From Lentzea tibetensis (GTDB taxonomy: Bacteria; Actinomycetota; Actinomycetes; Mycobacteriales; Pseudonocardiaceae), in contig NZ_VOBR01000002.1 in NCBI RefSeq assembly GCF_007845675.1, forward strand, positions 372,001 through 436,000: a DNA stretch of 64,000 nt, written 5' to 3'. Below, one piece after another: positions 43,263-51,843 of the stretch. Numbering within the stretch: the stretch's first letter is position 1; every line of letters begins with the position of its first letter. The position numbers and the translations under genes were made by a program. Under the pieces are notes generated by a model, which saw only the letters and a list, made by a program, of their open reading frames with translations, was not told the DNA's origin and did no database searches.

Positions 43263-43772
43263 TCAGAGCCCGCGCCAGAACTGCTTGTGCCCGAACACGC
43301 AGTCGGACTGGGTGAGCCACACGCCCTTGTCCACGTTCCAGCCCGGAATCTCGACGCACTTGCCGCTGTTCACGTTGACCAGCCACTTGGCGCCCGTCGA
43401 GTTGCCGCCCGGATCGAACGCGCGCCACTGCTGGCTCGCCACGTTCGCGTCGCACCTCCACTGCTCCAGGAGCTCACCGGCCCACGTGGCGTGGTAGCGG
43501 ATCTGGACGCACAGACCGCTGCGCTTGTTCTGGAGCAGGAAGCGGTCGGTGCCGGGGAGGTAGTGCTTGGTGAACATCTGCTGCTCTTTGCCGTTGCAGT
43601 CCCACTGCTGGACCATGACGCCGTTGGCGGGCGTCAGGTTGGCGAACGTGTCCATGCACCGGGTGCTGTAGATGTTCTGGATCTGGTTCCACGCGCCGTC
43701 CGCCTGCGCGGTGGCGGGCGCCATGGCCAGCAGTCCGATGCCGGCCAGGAAGACCGCGATTCTTCGCAGCAT
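43263..43772 (-). CDS. Secreted ricin-type beta-trefoil lectin
   Basis: 169 residues with a Sec signal (MLRRIAVFLAGIGLLAMAP, cleavage ATAQA). One beta-trefoil domain with ricin-B features: IQNIYSTRCMDTFANLTPAN, VQQWDCNGKEQQMF, LLQNKRSGLCVQIRYH, EQWRCDANVASQQWRAF and VNVNSGKCVEIPG. Three Q-x-W-like repeats with paired Cys suggest disulfide-stabilised carbohydrate binding. There is no catalytic domain, so it is a stand-alone secreted lectin. It follows the lyase-like protein on the same strand (130 bp). Confidence 0.88.
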   Translation of the reverse strand: MLRRIAVFLAGIGLLAMAPATAQADGAWNQIQNIYSTRCMDTFANLTPANGVMVQQWDCNGKEQQMFTKHYLPGTDRFLLQNKRSGLCVQIRYHATWAGELLEQWRCDANVASQQWRAFDPGGNSTGAKWLVNVNSGKCVEIPGWNVDKGVWLTQSDCVFGHKQFWRGL

Positions 43773-43849
43773 GTTGTCGGTTCCCTCTCTCCACGGCCGT
43801 GTCGATCACGGCTGCGGACACCGTCGCCTGTCCACCGAGGTCCGTTGAA

Positions 43850-43865
43850 TACGCAGTACTGCGTA
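43850..43865. promoter_or_regulatory. Perfect 16-bp palindrome in the lectin / LuxR divergent region
   Basis: TACGCAGTACTGCGTA reads identically on both strands. It lies 77 bp upstream of the lectin start (opposite strand) and 113 bp upstream of the LAL regulator start. It is a good operator candidate for a dimeric regulator. Confidence 0.6.
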
Positions 43866-43978
43866 GGGCCTTCTGAGCATGGGCATGCCTAACCTGATCG
43901 GCTGGTCAAGATCAGTCCGCGCAGGGGTACCGCGGTGTATCTCGGCAAGTAGCGTCCTCTCGCGGGAGGGGACCAGGG

Positions 43979-46618
43979 GTGACGAGATTTGTCGGCCGTC
44001 ACCGGGAACTGGAGCTGCTGCAACGGACGCGGGCGCGTGCGGTGCAGGTGGTCGGTGATCCCGGGATCGGCAAGACGAGGCTGCTCGCGGAGTTCGCGGC
44101 CGGCAGGGGAGTGCGGGTGCTGCACGGGCACGCCGCCGAGTTCGAACAGCAGGTGCCGTTCGGGGTCTTCGCGACCGCGCTGGACGGGCTGGTCACCGAC
44201 GAGCAGCTCGGGCTCGCGGGGCGAGCGGTGGAACGGCACCACGTGCACCGCGCCGTGCGGCGGTTGCTGGAGGAGCTGGCGTCTGAACGTCTCGTGCTCG
44301 TGCTCGACGACGTGCACTGGGCGGACGACGCGTCCATCGGGTTGCTGGACCACCTGGTTCGCCATCCAGCGCGACGGGTGCTGCTCGTGCTGGCGCATCG
44401 GCCGCGGCAGGCACCGCCCGCGCTGGTGGCCGCGCTGGCACGGGTGGAGCTGATCGAACTGGGGCCGTTGTCTCGCGCGGACGTGGCCGAGCTGGGTGGC
44501 GACGACGCGGTGCACGACGCCAGCGGAGGCAACCCGTTCTACCTCGAGGCGCTGGTGCGGTCCGGAGGGCTCGATCGGGGCGGGGTGCTGGCCGGGGAGC
44601 TCGCCGCGCTCACACCGGTGCAGCTGCGGGTGGCTCGCGCGGCGGCGGTGGCGGGCGACGTCTTCGACCCGGCGTTGGTGGCCGCGACCGCGGATCACGG
44701 GCTGAACGAGACGCTCGAAGCGCTGGACGGACTGGCCGAACGCGACGTCATCCGCGCGACGGCACGGGAGCTGCGGTTCCGGCATCCCTTGCTGCGCAAC
44801 GCCGTCTACCAGTCGGCGGGTGCAGGCTGGCGATTCGCCGCACACGGCAGGGCCGCCCAGGCACTTCGGGAACGCGGCGCGCCCGCGGTTTCCCTGGCGC
44901 ACCACGTCGAACGTGCCGCCCAGCCCGGTGACCAGCAGGCCGTCGCAGTGCTGCTGGAGGCGGCGGCCACGACGCTCAACACCGCACCCGCGTCCGCCGC
45001 GCACTGGCTGCGCGCGTCACTCGAGCTGCACCCGGACGACGGAATTAGGTTGGTGGCACTGGGAATGCTCGCCAAGGCACTGGGCATGACCGGCGAGCTG
45101 TGGGAGAGCCGCGACGTCCTGCACGAGGTGCTGCACCACCTCCCGCCCGGTGTGGAACGGGCGCGCGTGGCGGGATTCTGCGCGGGCGTCGAAGGCATGC
45201 TCGGCAGGCACGCCGAAGCCCGCGCGCTCGTCCTCGACGAGCTGGCCACGCAGAGCGGCGAGGCCGCCGCACTGCTCAAGCTCGCCCTGGCCGCGGACCG
45301 GGTCCGGCACGGCGACTGGGCCGAGAACCGCGACTGGGCCGCCGAGGCACTGGCGGCCGCCCGCGACCTGAACGATCCGGGCCTGCTGGTCGGCGCGCTC
45401 ACCGCGTTCGTGCAGAACCGGATCGCCGACGGCGTGGTCGACCCCGACGACCACGACCTGCTCACCGAGGCGAAGTCCCTTGTGGACGGCTCACTCGACC
45501 AGGACCTGTTGCCGCACCTCGACTCCCTGGTGCACCTGGGCTGGAGCGAGGTGTTCTTCGAACGGCAGACCGACGCGCTGCGGCACCTCGACCGCGGCCT
45601 GCGGCTCGCCCGCGCGTCCGGCCAGCACCACGTGATCACCTACCTGCTGCTCGCCAAGGGCACGGCGCTCGGGGACATCGGCAAGCTCGCCGAGGCGAAC
45701 GAGCCCGTCGACGAAGCCGCCGAGACCGCGATACTCATGCGCAGCGACGAGTTCCGCACCGTCGCGCTGGCCCAGCAGTGCTGGCTCGCCACCTGGCAGG
45801 GCGAGCTGGCCGAGGCACTTCGTCTCGGCCGGGAGGCGTTCGAGCTGGGCGGCACGGTCAACGACTGGTTCCGCGCCATCGGCGGGTGCGTGCTGGCCCA
45901 GGTCCACCACTACCGCGGCGACTCGGGCGCGTGCGTCGACCTGCTGCTGCGCGTGGGCGGAGGCCCGGACCTGCCGAACCTCCCTCCCGCGAACCGGGTG
46001 CTGTCGTTCGAGCTGCTCGCAGCCGCCGACGGGGACGCGTCGTGGGCGGAACGCGCCGAGAAGCTGGCCGACCGGCTCGGGTTCCCCGGCCGCCGGGGAT
46101 ACGCGCACCTGGCGTGGGCGCACGTGTCCGGCGATCCGCGACACGCGTTGTCCGCGGTGGACTGCTTCTCCCAGAACGAGGAACGCGTCAGCCTGGGCCG
46201 GGCACACCTGCTCGCCGCGAACCTGCTCGGCGCCGGTGACGAGGCCACCCACCACCGCGAGCGTGGACTGGCCGTGCTCACCGACTGCGGTGCGCACCTG
46301 TTCACGCGCAGGGCATCGGTTGCCCTGACGCCACGAGAGCTGGCCGTGGTCGAGCTGCTGGCGCAGGCGTTGACGGCCGAGGCGATCGGGCGCCGGCTGG
46401 GCATCTCGGGCCGGACGGTGACCAAGCACCTGGAGAACGCCTACCGCAAACTAGGCGCGACCGACCGGCTGAACGCCGTCCTGAAGGCGCACGAGCTCGG
46501 GATGCTGCCACGAGCCCATCGAGGATGCTCGCCGGCGCGCGGCGGCGTCCTTGCTGTCCTGCCACCACTGCAGACCGATCAGCGGGACGGTCCAGCTCAG
46601 GAAGGCGGACATGCCTGA
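43979..46618 (+). CDS. LAL-type LuxR-family regulator (AAA ATPase-TPR-HTH)
   Basis: 879 residues, GTG start. Walker A VGDPGIGKTRLL at ~24-35, Walker B LVLVLDDVHWADDAS at ~100. Then comes a large helical/TPR middle and a LuxR HTH near 780-840 (LTPRELAVVELLAQALTAEA, GRRLGISGRTVTKHLENAYR). The normal family end would be near VLKAHELGML, but the frame continues 35 residues into the convergent DUF2306 gene. It is divergent from the lectin with the palindrome between them. Confidence 0.92.
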   Translation: MTRFVGRHRELELLQRTRARAVQVVGDPGIGKTRLLAEFAAGRGVRVLHGHAAEFEQQVPFGVFATALDGLVTDEQLGLAGRAVERHHVHRAVRRLLEELASERLVLVLDDVHWADDASIGLLDHLVRHPARRVLLVLAHRPRQAPPALVAALARVELIELGPLSRADVAELGGDDAVHDASGGNPFYLEALVRSGGLDRGGVLAGELAALTPVQLRVARAAAVAGDVFDPALVAATADHGLNETLEALDGLAERDVIRATARELRFRHPLLRNAVYQSAGAGWRFAAHGRAAQALRERGAPAVSLAHHVERAAQPGDQQAVAVLLEAAATTLNTAPASAAHWLRASLELHPDDGIRLVALGMLAKALGMTGELWESRDVLHEVLHHLPPGVERARVAGFCAGVEGMLGRHAEARALVLDELATQSGEAAALLKLALAADRVRHGDWAENRDWAAEALAAARDLNDPGLLVGALTAFVQNRIADGVVDPDDHDLLTEAKSLVDGSLDQDLLPHLDSLVHLGWSEVFFERQTDALRHLDRGLRLARASGQHHVITYLLLAKGTALGDIGKLAEANEPVDEAAETAILMRSDEFRTVALAQQCWLATWQGELAEALRLGREAFELGGTVNDWFRAIGGCVLAQVHHYRGDSGACVDLLLRVGGGPDLPNLPPANRVLSFELLAAADGDASWAERAEKLADRLGFPGRRGYAHLAWAHVSGDPRHALSAVDCFSQNEERVSLGRAHLLAANLLGAGDEATHHRERGLAVLTDCGAHLFTRRASVALTPRELAVVELLAQALTAEAIGRRLGISGRTVTKHLENAYRKLGATDRLNAVLKAHELGMLPRAHRGCSPARGGVLAVLPPLQTDQRDGPAQEGGHA

Positions 46619-47242
46619 GATCGCTTGCAGCATGGCCTGCTGGCTACCCCCGAACAGGGTGTCCACCTGCGGGGAGAGCACCAGCAGGAAGGTGATGGCC
46701 CACATCCGGTTCACGATGGCCGCCGTCGTCAGGACGTAGCTGCGCAGCATCCACCTGCGCTGCTCCTCAGTCTCCCCACGCCTGCCCAGCCGGTATCCCT
46801 TGATCGTGCACACCAGCCACAGGGTCGCCACGATGATGTGACTGGTCCTGGTCACCAGGCCGAATGAGCTCACCGCGCCGATCGCGAGGGCCGAAATGGC
46901 GGAAGGAACCACCCCGGCGAAGACGTAAAGTCGTTCGCTGGTCAGAAACGCGGACGGATAGCGCCGCTTGAACCACGGTGAGATCCGCAGGCTGGCGATG
47001 ACCAACGCGATGACCGCCGTGAAGATGTGGAAGATGAGCACCGGGTAGTAGAGCGGGATGTCGAACCGCACCGGAATCCGTGACTGGCCGGGGTCCAAGG
47101 TCACGTAGGGCGGCAGCGCGAACAGGAGGAACGCCACGACGAGCACCGCGACGGCGGTCCACGGATGCCTCCACCAGGGCCGCGTCTTCGCCTTCCCCGA
47201 CGTGGGCCTCGTTGCCGAGAGCTGCTCTGTCGTCATCGTCAT
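46451..47242 (-). CDS. DUF2306-family multi-pass membrane protein
   Basis: 263 residues from the ATG at 47242 (AGGAA upstream). About seven hydrophobic segments are visible, for example WTAVAVLVVAFLLFALPPYV, PVLIFHIFTAVIALVIASLR, TSHIIVATLWLVCTIKGYRL and MWAITFLLVLSPQV. Conserved His in LIFHIF and SHIIVA match the DUF2306 pattern, a family with possible heme ligands. The last ~35 residues (SKDAAARRRASSMGSWQHPE onward) lie antisense to the LuxR C-terminus and may not be ancestral. Function unknown. Confidence 0.75.
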   Translation of the reverse strand: MTMTTEQLSATRPTSGKAKTRPWWRHPWTAVAVLVVAFLLFALPPYVTLDPGQSRIPVRFDIPLYYPVLIFHIFTAVIALVIASLRISPWFKRRYPSAFLTSERLYVFAGVVPSAISALAIGAVSSFGLVTRTSHIIVATLWLVCTIKGYRLGRRGETEEQRRWMLRSYVLTTAAIVNRMWAITFLLVLSPQVDTLFGGSQQAMLQAISGMSAFLSWTVPLIGLQWWQDSKDAAARRRASSMGSWQHPELVRLQDGVQPVGRA

Positions 47243-47323
47243 CGCCGGTTCCTGTCGTTTCGCTCGCGGATCGTCGCAGTAGGACACGGCGAATACGGCG
47301 CTCAGGGTCGCTCGAGTTCCGTA

Positions 47324-47690
47324 TCAACTGGTGACTTCTTTGCGATCGCACGCCGCTACGGCGCCTCGAGCACGCGCTCCCGCGACAGAGGGTTGCCACC
47401 GCCGGCCGCGAGCGCCGTCGCGGCACGCCTGTGCAGTCGGCTCGGTGTCCTTGCCCGGCTCGGGGGCGAAGCCGCCCTCGCCCGCGGTGAGGAAGACGGT
47501 CTTGGTCGGCCTGCCCGACCGGATCGAGTTGTGCAGGTCGGGGTTCATGAACGGGGTGTCGTCGTCCTGGTGGGCGACGACGTTGACGACGACCGGCTCG
47601 GGCGGCGCGACCGGTATGGCGAGTGCGGGCGCGGCGGTGACGAGGACGGCCGCGGCTGTCGGCCGGACGGCGCTCGGTATGTGATCCCCC
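47324..47690 (-). pseudogene. Truncated PIG-L-family deacetylase
   Basis: The minus strand encodes a signal-peptide-like run (RPTAAAVLVTAAPALAIPVA). It then shows the PIG-L zinc-site motif VVNVVAHQDDDTPFMNPDLH and SGRPTKTVFLTAGEGGF. The frame then drifts into ACRDGARGRRWQPS and stops after ~115 residues, against 250 or more in the family. There is no in-frame start codon before an upstream stop. It is a fragment missing both ends. Confidence 0.7.
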
Positions 47691-47699
47691 CAAGATCAC
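47681..47699. repeat. Short perfect inverted repeat GTGATC-N7-GATCAC
   Basis: GTGATC (47681-47686) and GATCAC (47694-47699) flank a CCCCCAA spacer at the broken start of the PIG-L remnant. It could be an old operator or a breakpoint scar. Confidence 0.4.
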
Positions 47700-48050
47700 G
47701 CGCGGACAAGAAACCGGACCGCCCGGTGTCGGGCGGGCCACACGAGTGCGTTCGGCGTTGATGCGGCCGTAGCCGCCTTCCTCGCGCCCGGTACCTGACG
47801 GTCTTGTCGCGACGGTGCGGTACCGACAGCGCGCCGGCGAGAGTATTGCCGCTCACGTGCGGTCTCCGTCCACTTGGAACGGCGAAGAGTCGATGCTCAA
47901 CCCGCCCAATTCCTGCAGTTGTGTCACCGTGTCGCGGTCGAGCGGTTGCTCGGGAGGCAGCGCGACCCCGGTGCGCAACTGGGACTCGTCACCGGAACCG
48001 AGCTGCCGCATCGAGCGCGAACGCGGAATCGTGTGGCGGGGGTCGGGCCG

Positions 48051-48296
48051 ATGGAACGTTTCCCCGGTCGTGTGCTGTGCCGCAGATGTGGTGTGCGAAT
48101 GATGGCCGCAGCCACACACGGAGGGTGGGGACGGCATGAGCTGGGGGCGGGGAGTGGCCAGGCCGGGGTGGATCGCCGCGGCGGCCACGACGGGCGGATC
48201 GAGCTCAGGTGTCCCAGGTGCGGCGCGACCACCGTGCTCGACCACCGAGACGAGCTCACACCGGCCATCAACACCCAGTGGGGAGTCTGCCCGTGA
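48051..48296 (+). CDS. Small zinc-ribbon-like protein
   Basis: 81 residues, ATG start. Two CxxC pairs (VLCRRCGVRM near 8-17 and LRCPRCGATT near 53-62), separated by a Gly/His-rich stretch, and a tail DELTPAINTQWGVCP. Small double-CxxC proteins of this kind are common in actinobacteria. Only weak ribosome-binding signal (GGGGGT) and a location in a degenerate region reduce certainty. It overlaps the end of the minus-strand flavoprotein by 29 bp. Confidence 0.45.
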   Translation: MERFPGRVLCRRCGVRMMAAATHGGWGRHELGAGSGQAGVDRRGGHDGRIELRCPRCGATTVLDHRDELTPAINTQWGVCP

Positions 48297-49758
48297 GCAC
48301 GGGGTCCTCGAGCCGCTTCAGCAGCGCAGGCGTGACGCTCCGGTACGCCGCCGGGTCGACGGGGTTGATCCAGTGCGATGCCCGGACGTGCCGCCCGATG
48401 TTGACGCCGAGGTCGCCCAGCACCTCGTCGACGTTGTGCAGGGAGAACGGGATGATCTTCGTGCCCCGGCAGTGGTGCCCGTCCGTGGCGTCGTCCATGA
48501 ACGCCAGCTGGGCGGCGACGGCCTCCCGCATGGCGACGGGGTCGGGGAGAGGTACCGCGCCCGCGAGGTCGGCCGCGATCCAGAGCGCCGCGATCTCCGC
48601 GTTCAACGGGCTGAAGAACGACGAGTTGTAGCCGTTGAAGTAGAGACCTGGGACGCCGATCGGCATGATCTGCCGGTACAGCAGGAAGTTGCCGCTCTCG
48701 TCGAGCAGGTGCGACTGGACGTCGGCGCCCAGGAAGGGCACGCCCTGCCGGAAGCCGGTCGCGCAGACGACCACGTCGGCCGGGAGCTCCGTGCCGTCGC
48801 TGAGCGCGGCGAACCGCCTGCCTTCCGAGGTGAACAGCTTGGCGATCGTCAAGCCGGGACGCACCACGATGCTGCCGTCGGCCACCCCTTCGAAGAAGCC
48901 CTCGGTCGCGAGCCCGATGGCGCCGCGCACGATGTCCTCCATGTGGCCCGGCGGCACCAGGCCGAGCTCGCGCAGCTTGAACTGCCGCGCCGACACCGAG
49001 CCGATCGAGTTGATCATGTTGCGGCGCAGGCCGTTGCCGGGCCCGTGCAGGAACTTCTCGAAGCCGCGCAGGTGCAGGTACCGGAACAACGCCTCGCCCA
49101 TGCGGGTCAGCAGCAGCATCTTGAAGTTGAGGACTCCGCCGACCTTGCGCGGCACCTTCCACAGCAGCTGACGGGCGATCACGGTCGTGCTCGCCGCCAC
49201 CTGGCTGATCGGCACGGTGACGTCGCACGCCGACTTGCCGTAGCCCACCACCAGCACGTGCTCGCCCTCGGCTTGGGCGGCGTCGTGGAACTCGGTGGCC
49301 GCGCACACCCGGCCACCGGCCGCGGTGAACTCGTCGAGCCCTGGGAACACCGGAACGGAGGGTTCGCAGAACACCCCGTTCGCCACGACGAGCCGGTCGA
49401 ACGTCTCCGTGGCGCCGTCGAACTCGAGCGTCCACCCGCCGTCCGGGCCGGGGCGTGCCGCCGTCACCTCCGTGCGGAGGCGCAGCGGGATGCGGAACGA
49501 CGCGGCGTAGTCCGCGAGGTAGGTCTGGATCTGGGCGCCGGTGGGCCACTCCGGGAAGTCCTCGGGCATCGGGAAGTCCGAGAACGAGTACTGGGCTTTC
49601 GGGCTCTGCGTCGTCAGGCCGGGGTAGCGCCGCGTCTCGCTCCAGACACCGCCCACGTCCGGAGTCCGGTCGAAGACCTGGACGTCGTGCCCGGTCTGCC
49701 CCAGCACCTTCGCGGTGACGAGTCCGGCGACGCCGGCGCCGATGACCGCGACCCTCAT
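48268..49758 (-). CDS. FMO/Baeyer-Villiger-like flavin monooxygenase
   Basis: 496 residues from the ATG at 49758, which overlaps the cupin stop (ATGA). First Rossmann VIGAGVAGLVTAKVL at 5-19; second Rossmann VLVVGYGKSACDV at ~190; CATGFRQGVPF near 345 corresponds to the FATGY motif of group B enzymes. The BVMO fingerprint FxGxxxHxxxW is only partly matched (CAATEFHDA). Group B enzymes use NADPH and FAD to oxygenate ketones or heteroatoms. Here it sits in an aromatic catabolic locus, where it could convert an aryl ketone to an ester or hydroxylate a ring. Confidence 0.85.
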   Translation of the reverse strand: MRVAVIGAGVAGLVTAKVLGQTGHDVQVFDRTPDVGGVWSETRRYPGLTTQSPKAQYSFSDFPMPEDFPEWPTGAQIQTYLADYAASFRIPLRLRTEVTAARPGPDGGWTLEFDGATETFDRLVVANGVFCEPSVPVFPGLDEFTAAGGRVCAATEFHDAAQAEGEHVLVVGYGKSACDVTVPISQVAASTTVIARQLLWKVPRKVGGVLNFKMLLLTRMGEALFRYLHLRGFEKFLHGPGNGLRRNMINSIGSVSARQFKLRELGLVPPGHMEDIVRGAIGLATEGFFEGVADGSIVVRPGLTIAKLFTSEGRRFAALSDGTELPADVVVCATGFRQGVPFLGADVQSHLLDESGNFLLYRQIMPIGVPGLYFNGYNSSFFSPLNAEIAALWIAADLAGAVPLPDPVAMREAVAAQLAFMDDATDGHHCRGTKIIPFSLHNVDEVLGDLGVNIGRHVRASHWINPVDPAAYRSVTPALLKRLEDPVLTGRLPTGC

Positions 49759-50207
49759 GGCATCCGCAGTTCGATGCCGAAGTCCGCCATGACGGCCTGG
49801 ATCTTGGAGATGTCCTTGGGGCCGGGCGGCAGGTCCGCCAGCGCCTGGTAGTACCGCTCGAGCCCGGCGGGGGAGACCACGGAGATGACGCGTGACTCGT
49901 CGGCGTAGGGGTTGCGGAACGCGTGCACCACGTCGCGCGGCAGGAACAGGAAGTCGCCGTGCTCCAGCACGAAGTCCTCGCCGCCGAGATGGACGTCCAG
50001 GCGCCCGGAGAGGCAGATGAACGACTCGTCCTCGCGGGTGTGGACATGCGGCGGGGGACCGTCGGTCTCCGGCGGGATCGTGTACTCGAACAGCGAGTAG
50101 GCGTCGTGGGTCGACTTGCCGTTGGTCTTCATCGTGATGCCCAGCCCGATCGCGGCGATCCCGTGGCCTTCGCGCGAGGGGAGCATGTAGCCACCGCCCA
50201 GTGTCAC
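49755..50207 (-). CDS. Cupin-domain protein
   Basis: 150 residues from the GTG at 50207 with AAGGAG 6 bp upstream; the longer frame adds a Cys-rich run without support. Cupin motif 1 PPPHVHTREDESFICLSGRL supplies two His and a Glu for metal; motif 2 is HGDFLFLPRDVVHAFRN. A single cupin of this size may be a dioxygenase, an isomerase or a sugar-like binding protein. It is translationally coupled to the flavin monooxygenase, so it probably works on the same compound. Confidence 0.85.
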   Translation of the reverse strand: MTLGGGYMLPSREGHGIAAIGLGITMKTNGKSTHDAYSLFEYTIPPETDGPPPHVHTREDESFICLSGRLDVHLGGEDFVLEHGDFLFLPRDVVHAFRNPYADESRVISVVSPAGLERYYQALADLPPGPKDISKIQAVMADFGIELRMP

Positions 50208-50305
50208 CGTGGTCTCCTTCGAGTCGCCGGATGGAAGCGCGATCACAGCCTGAGGGCAGCCGAGGTGGCACGCCAAACGGCAGTCCCGCTCACCGGGACC
50301 GCACT

Positions 50306-51073
50306 TCACCGCCTGGTCGAGTACGCCCGCGACGCGGCAGCGGCGGCGAGCCGGACGGCGGGCCCGATCCGGTCCGCCCGCACCAGCTGCGTGGGGCCGG
50401 TGACGGACAGCGCGGCCACGACGTCACCGAGCGGGCCGAAGATCGGGGCGGCCACGCAGCTCACGCCGATGTTGCCCTCCTCGCGGTCGACCGCCCAGCC
50501 GCGGTGCGGGATCGCCGCCAGCTCGCGCAGCACGGCGACCGAGGTGGTGAGGGTGCGCGGGGTGCGCGGCGTGAGACCCGCGGCGATGACGGCCTCGACG
50601 GTCGGCGCGTCCGAGTACGCCAGAATCGCGCGGCCCAGCGCGGAGCAGTGCGCCGGGATCATCCCGCCGACCTGCGACAGCATCGGCATCGCCCGGTGGC
50701 CGGTGATCTTCTCCACGACCAGGACCTGGGTCCCGTCGAGCACCCCGAGCTGCACCGTGGTCTTGGCCGCGCTGTGCAGGTCGTGCAGGAACGGCAGCAC
50801 CGCCTCGCGGAGCTCGTGCCGCACGGGCGCCAGCCCCGAGAGCTCGAACAGCCGGTTGCCGATGCGGTACCGGTCCTTCGGTTTGTCCAGCCAGCCGAGC
50901 TGGATCATCTTGTCCGCGGTGCGGTGGGTGGTCGACCGGGGCAGGCCGCACCGCGCGACCAGCGTCGCGAGGGTGAGCTCGCGATGCGTGGCGTCGAACG
51001 CGCCGAGGATCGCCGCGGCTCGGTCGAGGCCGCCCACGGCGTCCGAAGTGCGATCCCGCTCAGCGGGACTCAT
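50306..51073 (-). CDS. IclR-family regulator of the catabolic locus
   Basis: 255 residues from the ATG at 51073 (a GTG at 51085 would add four). N-terminal wHTH (GGLDRAAAILGAFDATHREL, RCGLPRSTTHRTADKMIQLG) and a C-terminal effector domain (GRAILAYSD, PHRGWAVDREEGNIGVSCVA, SVTGPTQLV). IclR regulators often control aromatic degradation with the substrate as effector. Only 38 bp separate it from the divergent SDR gene, so the two promoters must overlap coding sequence or be leaderless. Confidence 0.93.
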   Translation of the reverse strand: MSPAERDRTSDAVGGLDRAAAILGAFDATHRELTLATLVARCGLPRSTTHRTADKMIQLGWLDKPKDRYRIGNRLFELSGLAPVRHELREAVLPFLHDLHSAAKTTVQLGVLDGTQVLVVEKITGHRAMPMLSQVGGMIPAHCSALGRAILAYSDAPTVEAVIAAGLTPRTPRTLTTSVAVLRELAAIPHRGWAVDREEGNIGVSCVAAPIFGPLGDVVAALSVTGPTQLVRADRIGPAVRLAAAAASRAYSTRR

Positions 51074-51111
51074 CGTTGGCTCCACGAGTCCATGCGTCTC
51101 AGGCTAACCCG

Positions 51112-51843
51112 GTGACCGAGACCCTCACCCGAACCGCGTTCGTGGGCGGTGGCGCCGCCGGCATCGGACACGCCGTCGCCGAGCACCTGGCGCGTTCGGG
51201 CCACCGGATCATCATCACCGGACGCCGGGCGGACGTGCTCGAGACCGCGGCGGCCCGGCTGCGAGACCTCACCGGCGTGGACGTCAGCTCGCTGGTGGAC
51301 GACATGGCCAGCCCCGAGGCCGCGGTCACCGACGTGGACGTCCTCGTGCTCAACGCGGGAGGCCCAGCGCCCGGCCGGGTCCTGGACGTGCCCGACGAGC
51401 AGTGGCGGTCGGCGTTCGAGCTGCTCCTGCTCGGGCCGTTGCGGCTGGCCCGGCTCGCGCTGCCGCACATGGCGGGCCGCGGGTTCGGCCGGGTGGTGTT
51501 CGTGACCTCGACCGCCGTGCGGCAACCGCACCCGGATCTCGCGGTGTCCGTCGTGCTGAGGTCCGCGGTCACCGCGGCGGCCAAGCTGCTGTCGCGGGAG
51601 TTCGCGGTCAAGGGCGTGACGGTCAACTGCGTGGCACCGGGCGCCACCGACACCGCGCGCCGCAGACAGGTCCTCGCCGCCCGCGACGAGCGCGACGCCG
51701 ACGACACCGCCACCATCCCGGTGGGCCGCGCGGCGCGGCCGGAGGAGATCGCGGCGGCGGTGGCGTTCCTGGCGTCCGAGGCCGCGAGCTACGTCAACGG
51801 GACCGTGTTCACGGTCGACGGTGGCAGAACGGAGACGATCTGA
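51112..51843 (+). CDS. SDR-family protein lacking the catalytic Tyr/Lys
   Basis: 243 residues, GTG start. Cofactor motif FVGGGAAGIGHAVAEHL at 10-26, LVLNAGG at 79-84, Ser133 in FVTSTAV, and C-terminal YVNGTVFTVDGG. Where YxxxK is expected there is S146xxxR150 (LAVSVVLRSAV), as in a known SDR subfamily with an LSNALR-like segment. It may therefore use a different mechanism or have a modified role. It is the first gene of the plus-strand catabolic operon; its stop overlaps the next ATG. Confidence 0.85.
   Translation: MTETLTRTAFVGGGAAGIGHAVAEHLARSGHRIIITGRRADVLETAAARLRDLTGVDVSSLVDDMASPEAAVTDVDVLVLNAGGPAPGRVLDVPDEQWRSAFELLLLGPLRLARLALPHMAGRGFGRVVFVTSTAVRQPHPDLAVSVVLRSAVTAAAKLLSREFAVKGVTVNCVAPGATDTARRRQVLAARDERDADDTATIPVGRAARPEEIAAAVAFLASEAASYVNGTVFTVDGGRTETI

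Larger units (their letters stand above)
47243..48050. other. Degenerate region without an intact gene
   Basis: Eight hundred bases hold only fragments: the PIG-L remnant (47324-47690), a subtilase-like tail near 47690-47790 on the minus strand (EEGGYGRINAERTRV), and a minus-strand segment ending at about 47853 (LDRDTVTQLQELGGLSIDSS then a stop). None has a complete frame with a start. Confidence 0.6.

Noticed and set aside
48136-49851. 571-codon plus-strand frame over the flavin monooxygenase
   Set aside because: Antisense shadow; the minus strand has both Rossmann motifs and an overlapping operon structure.
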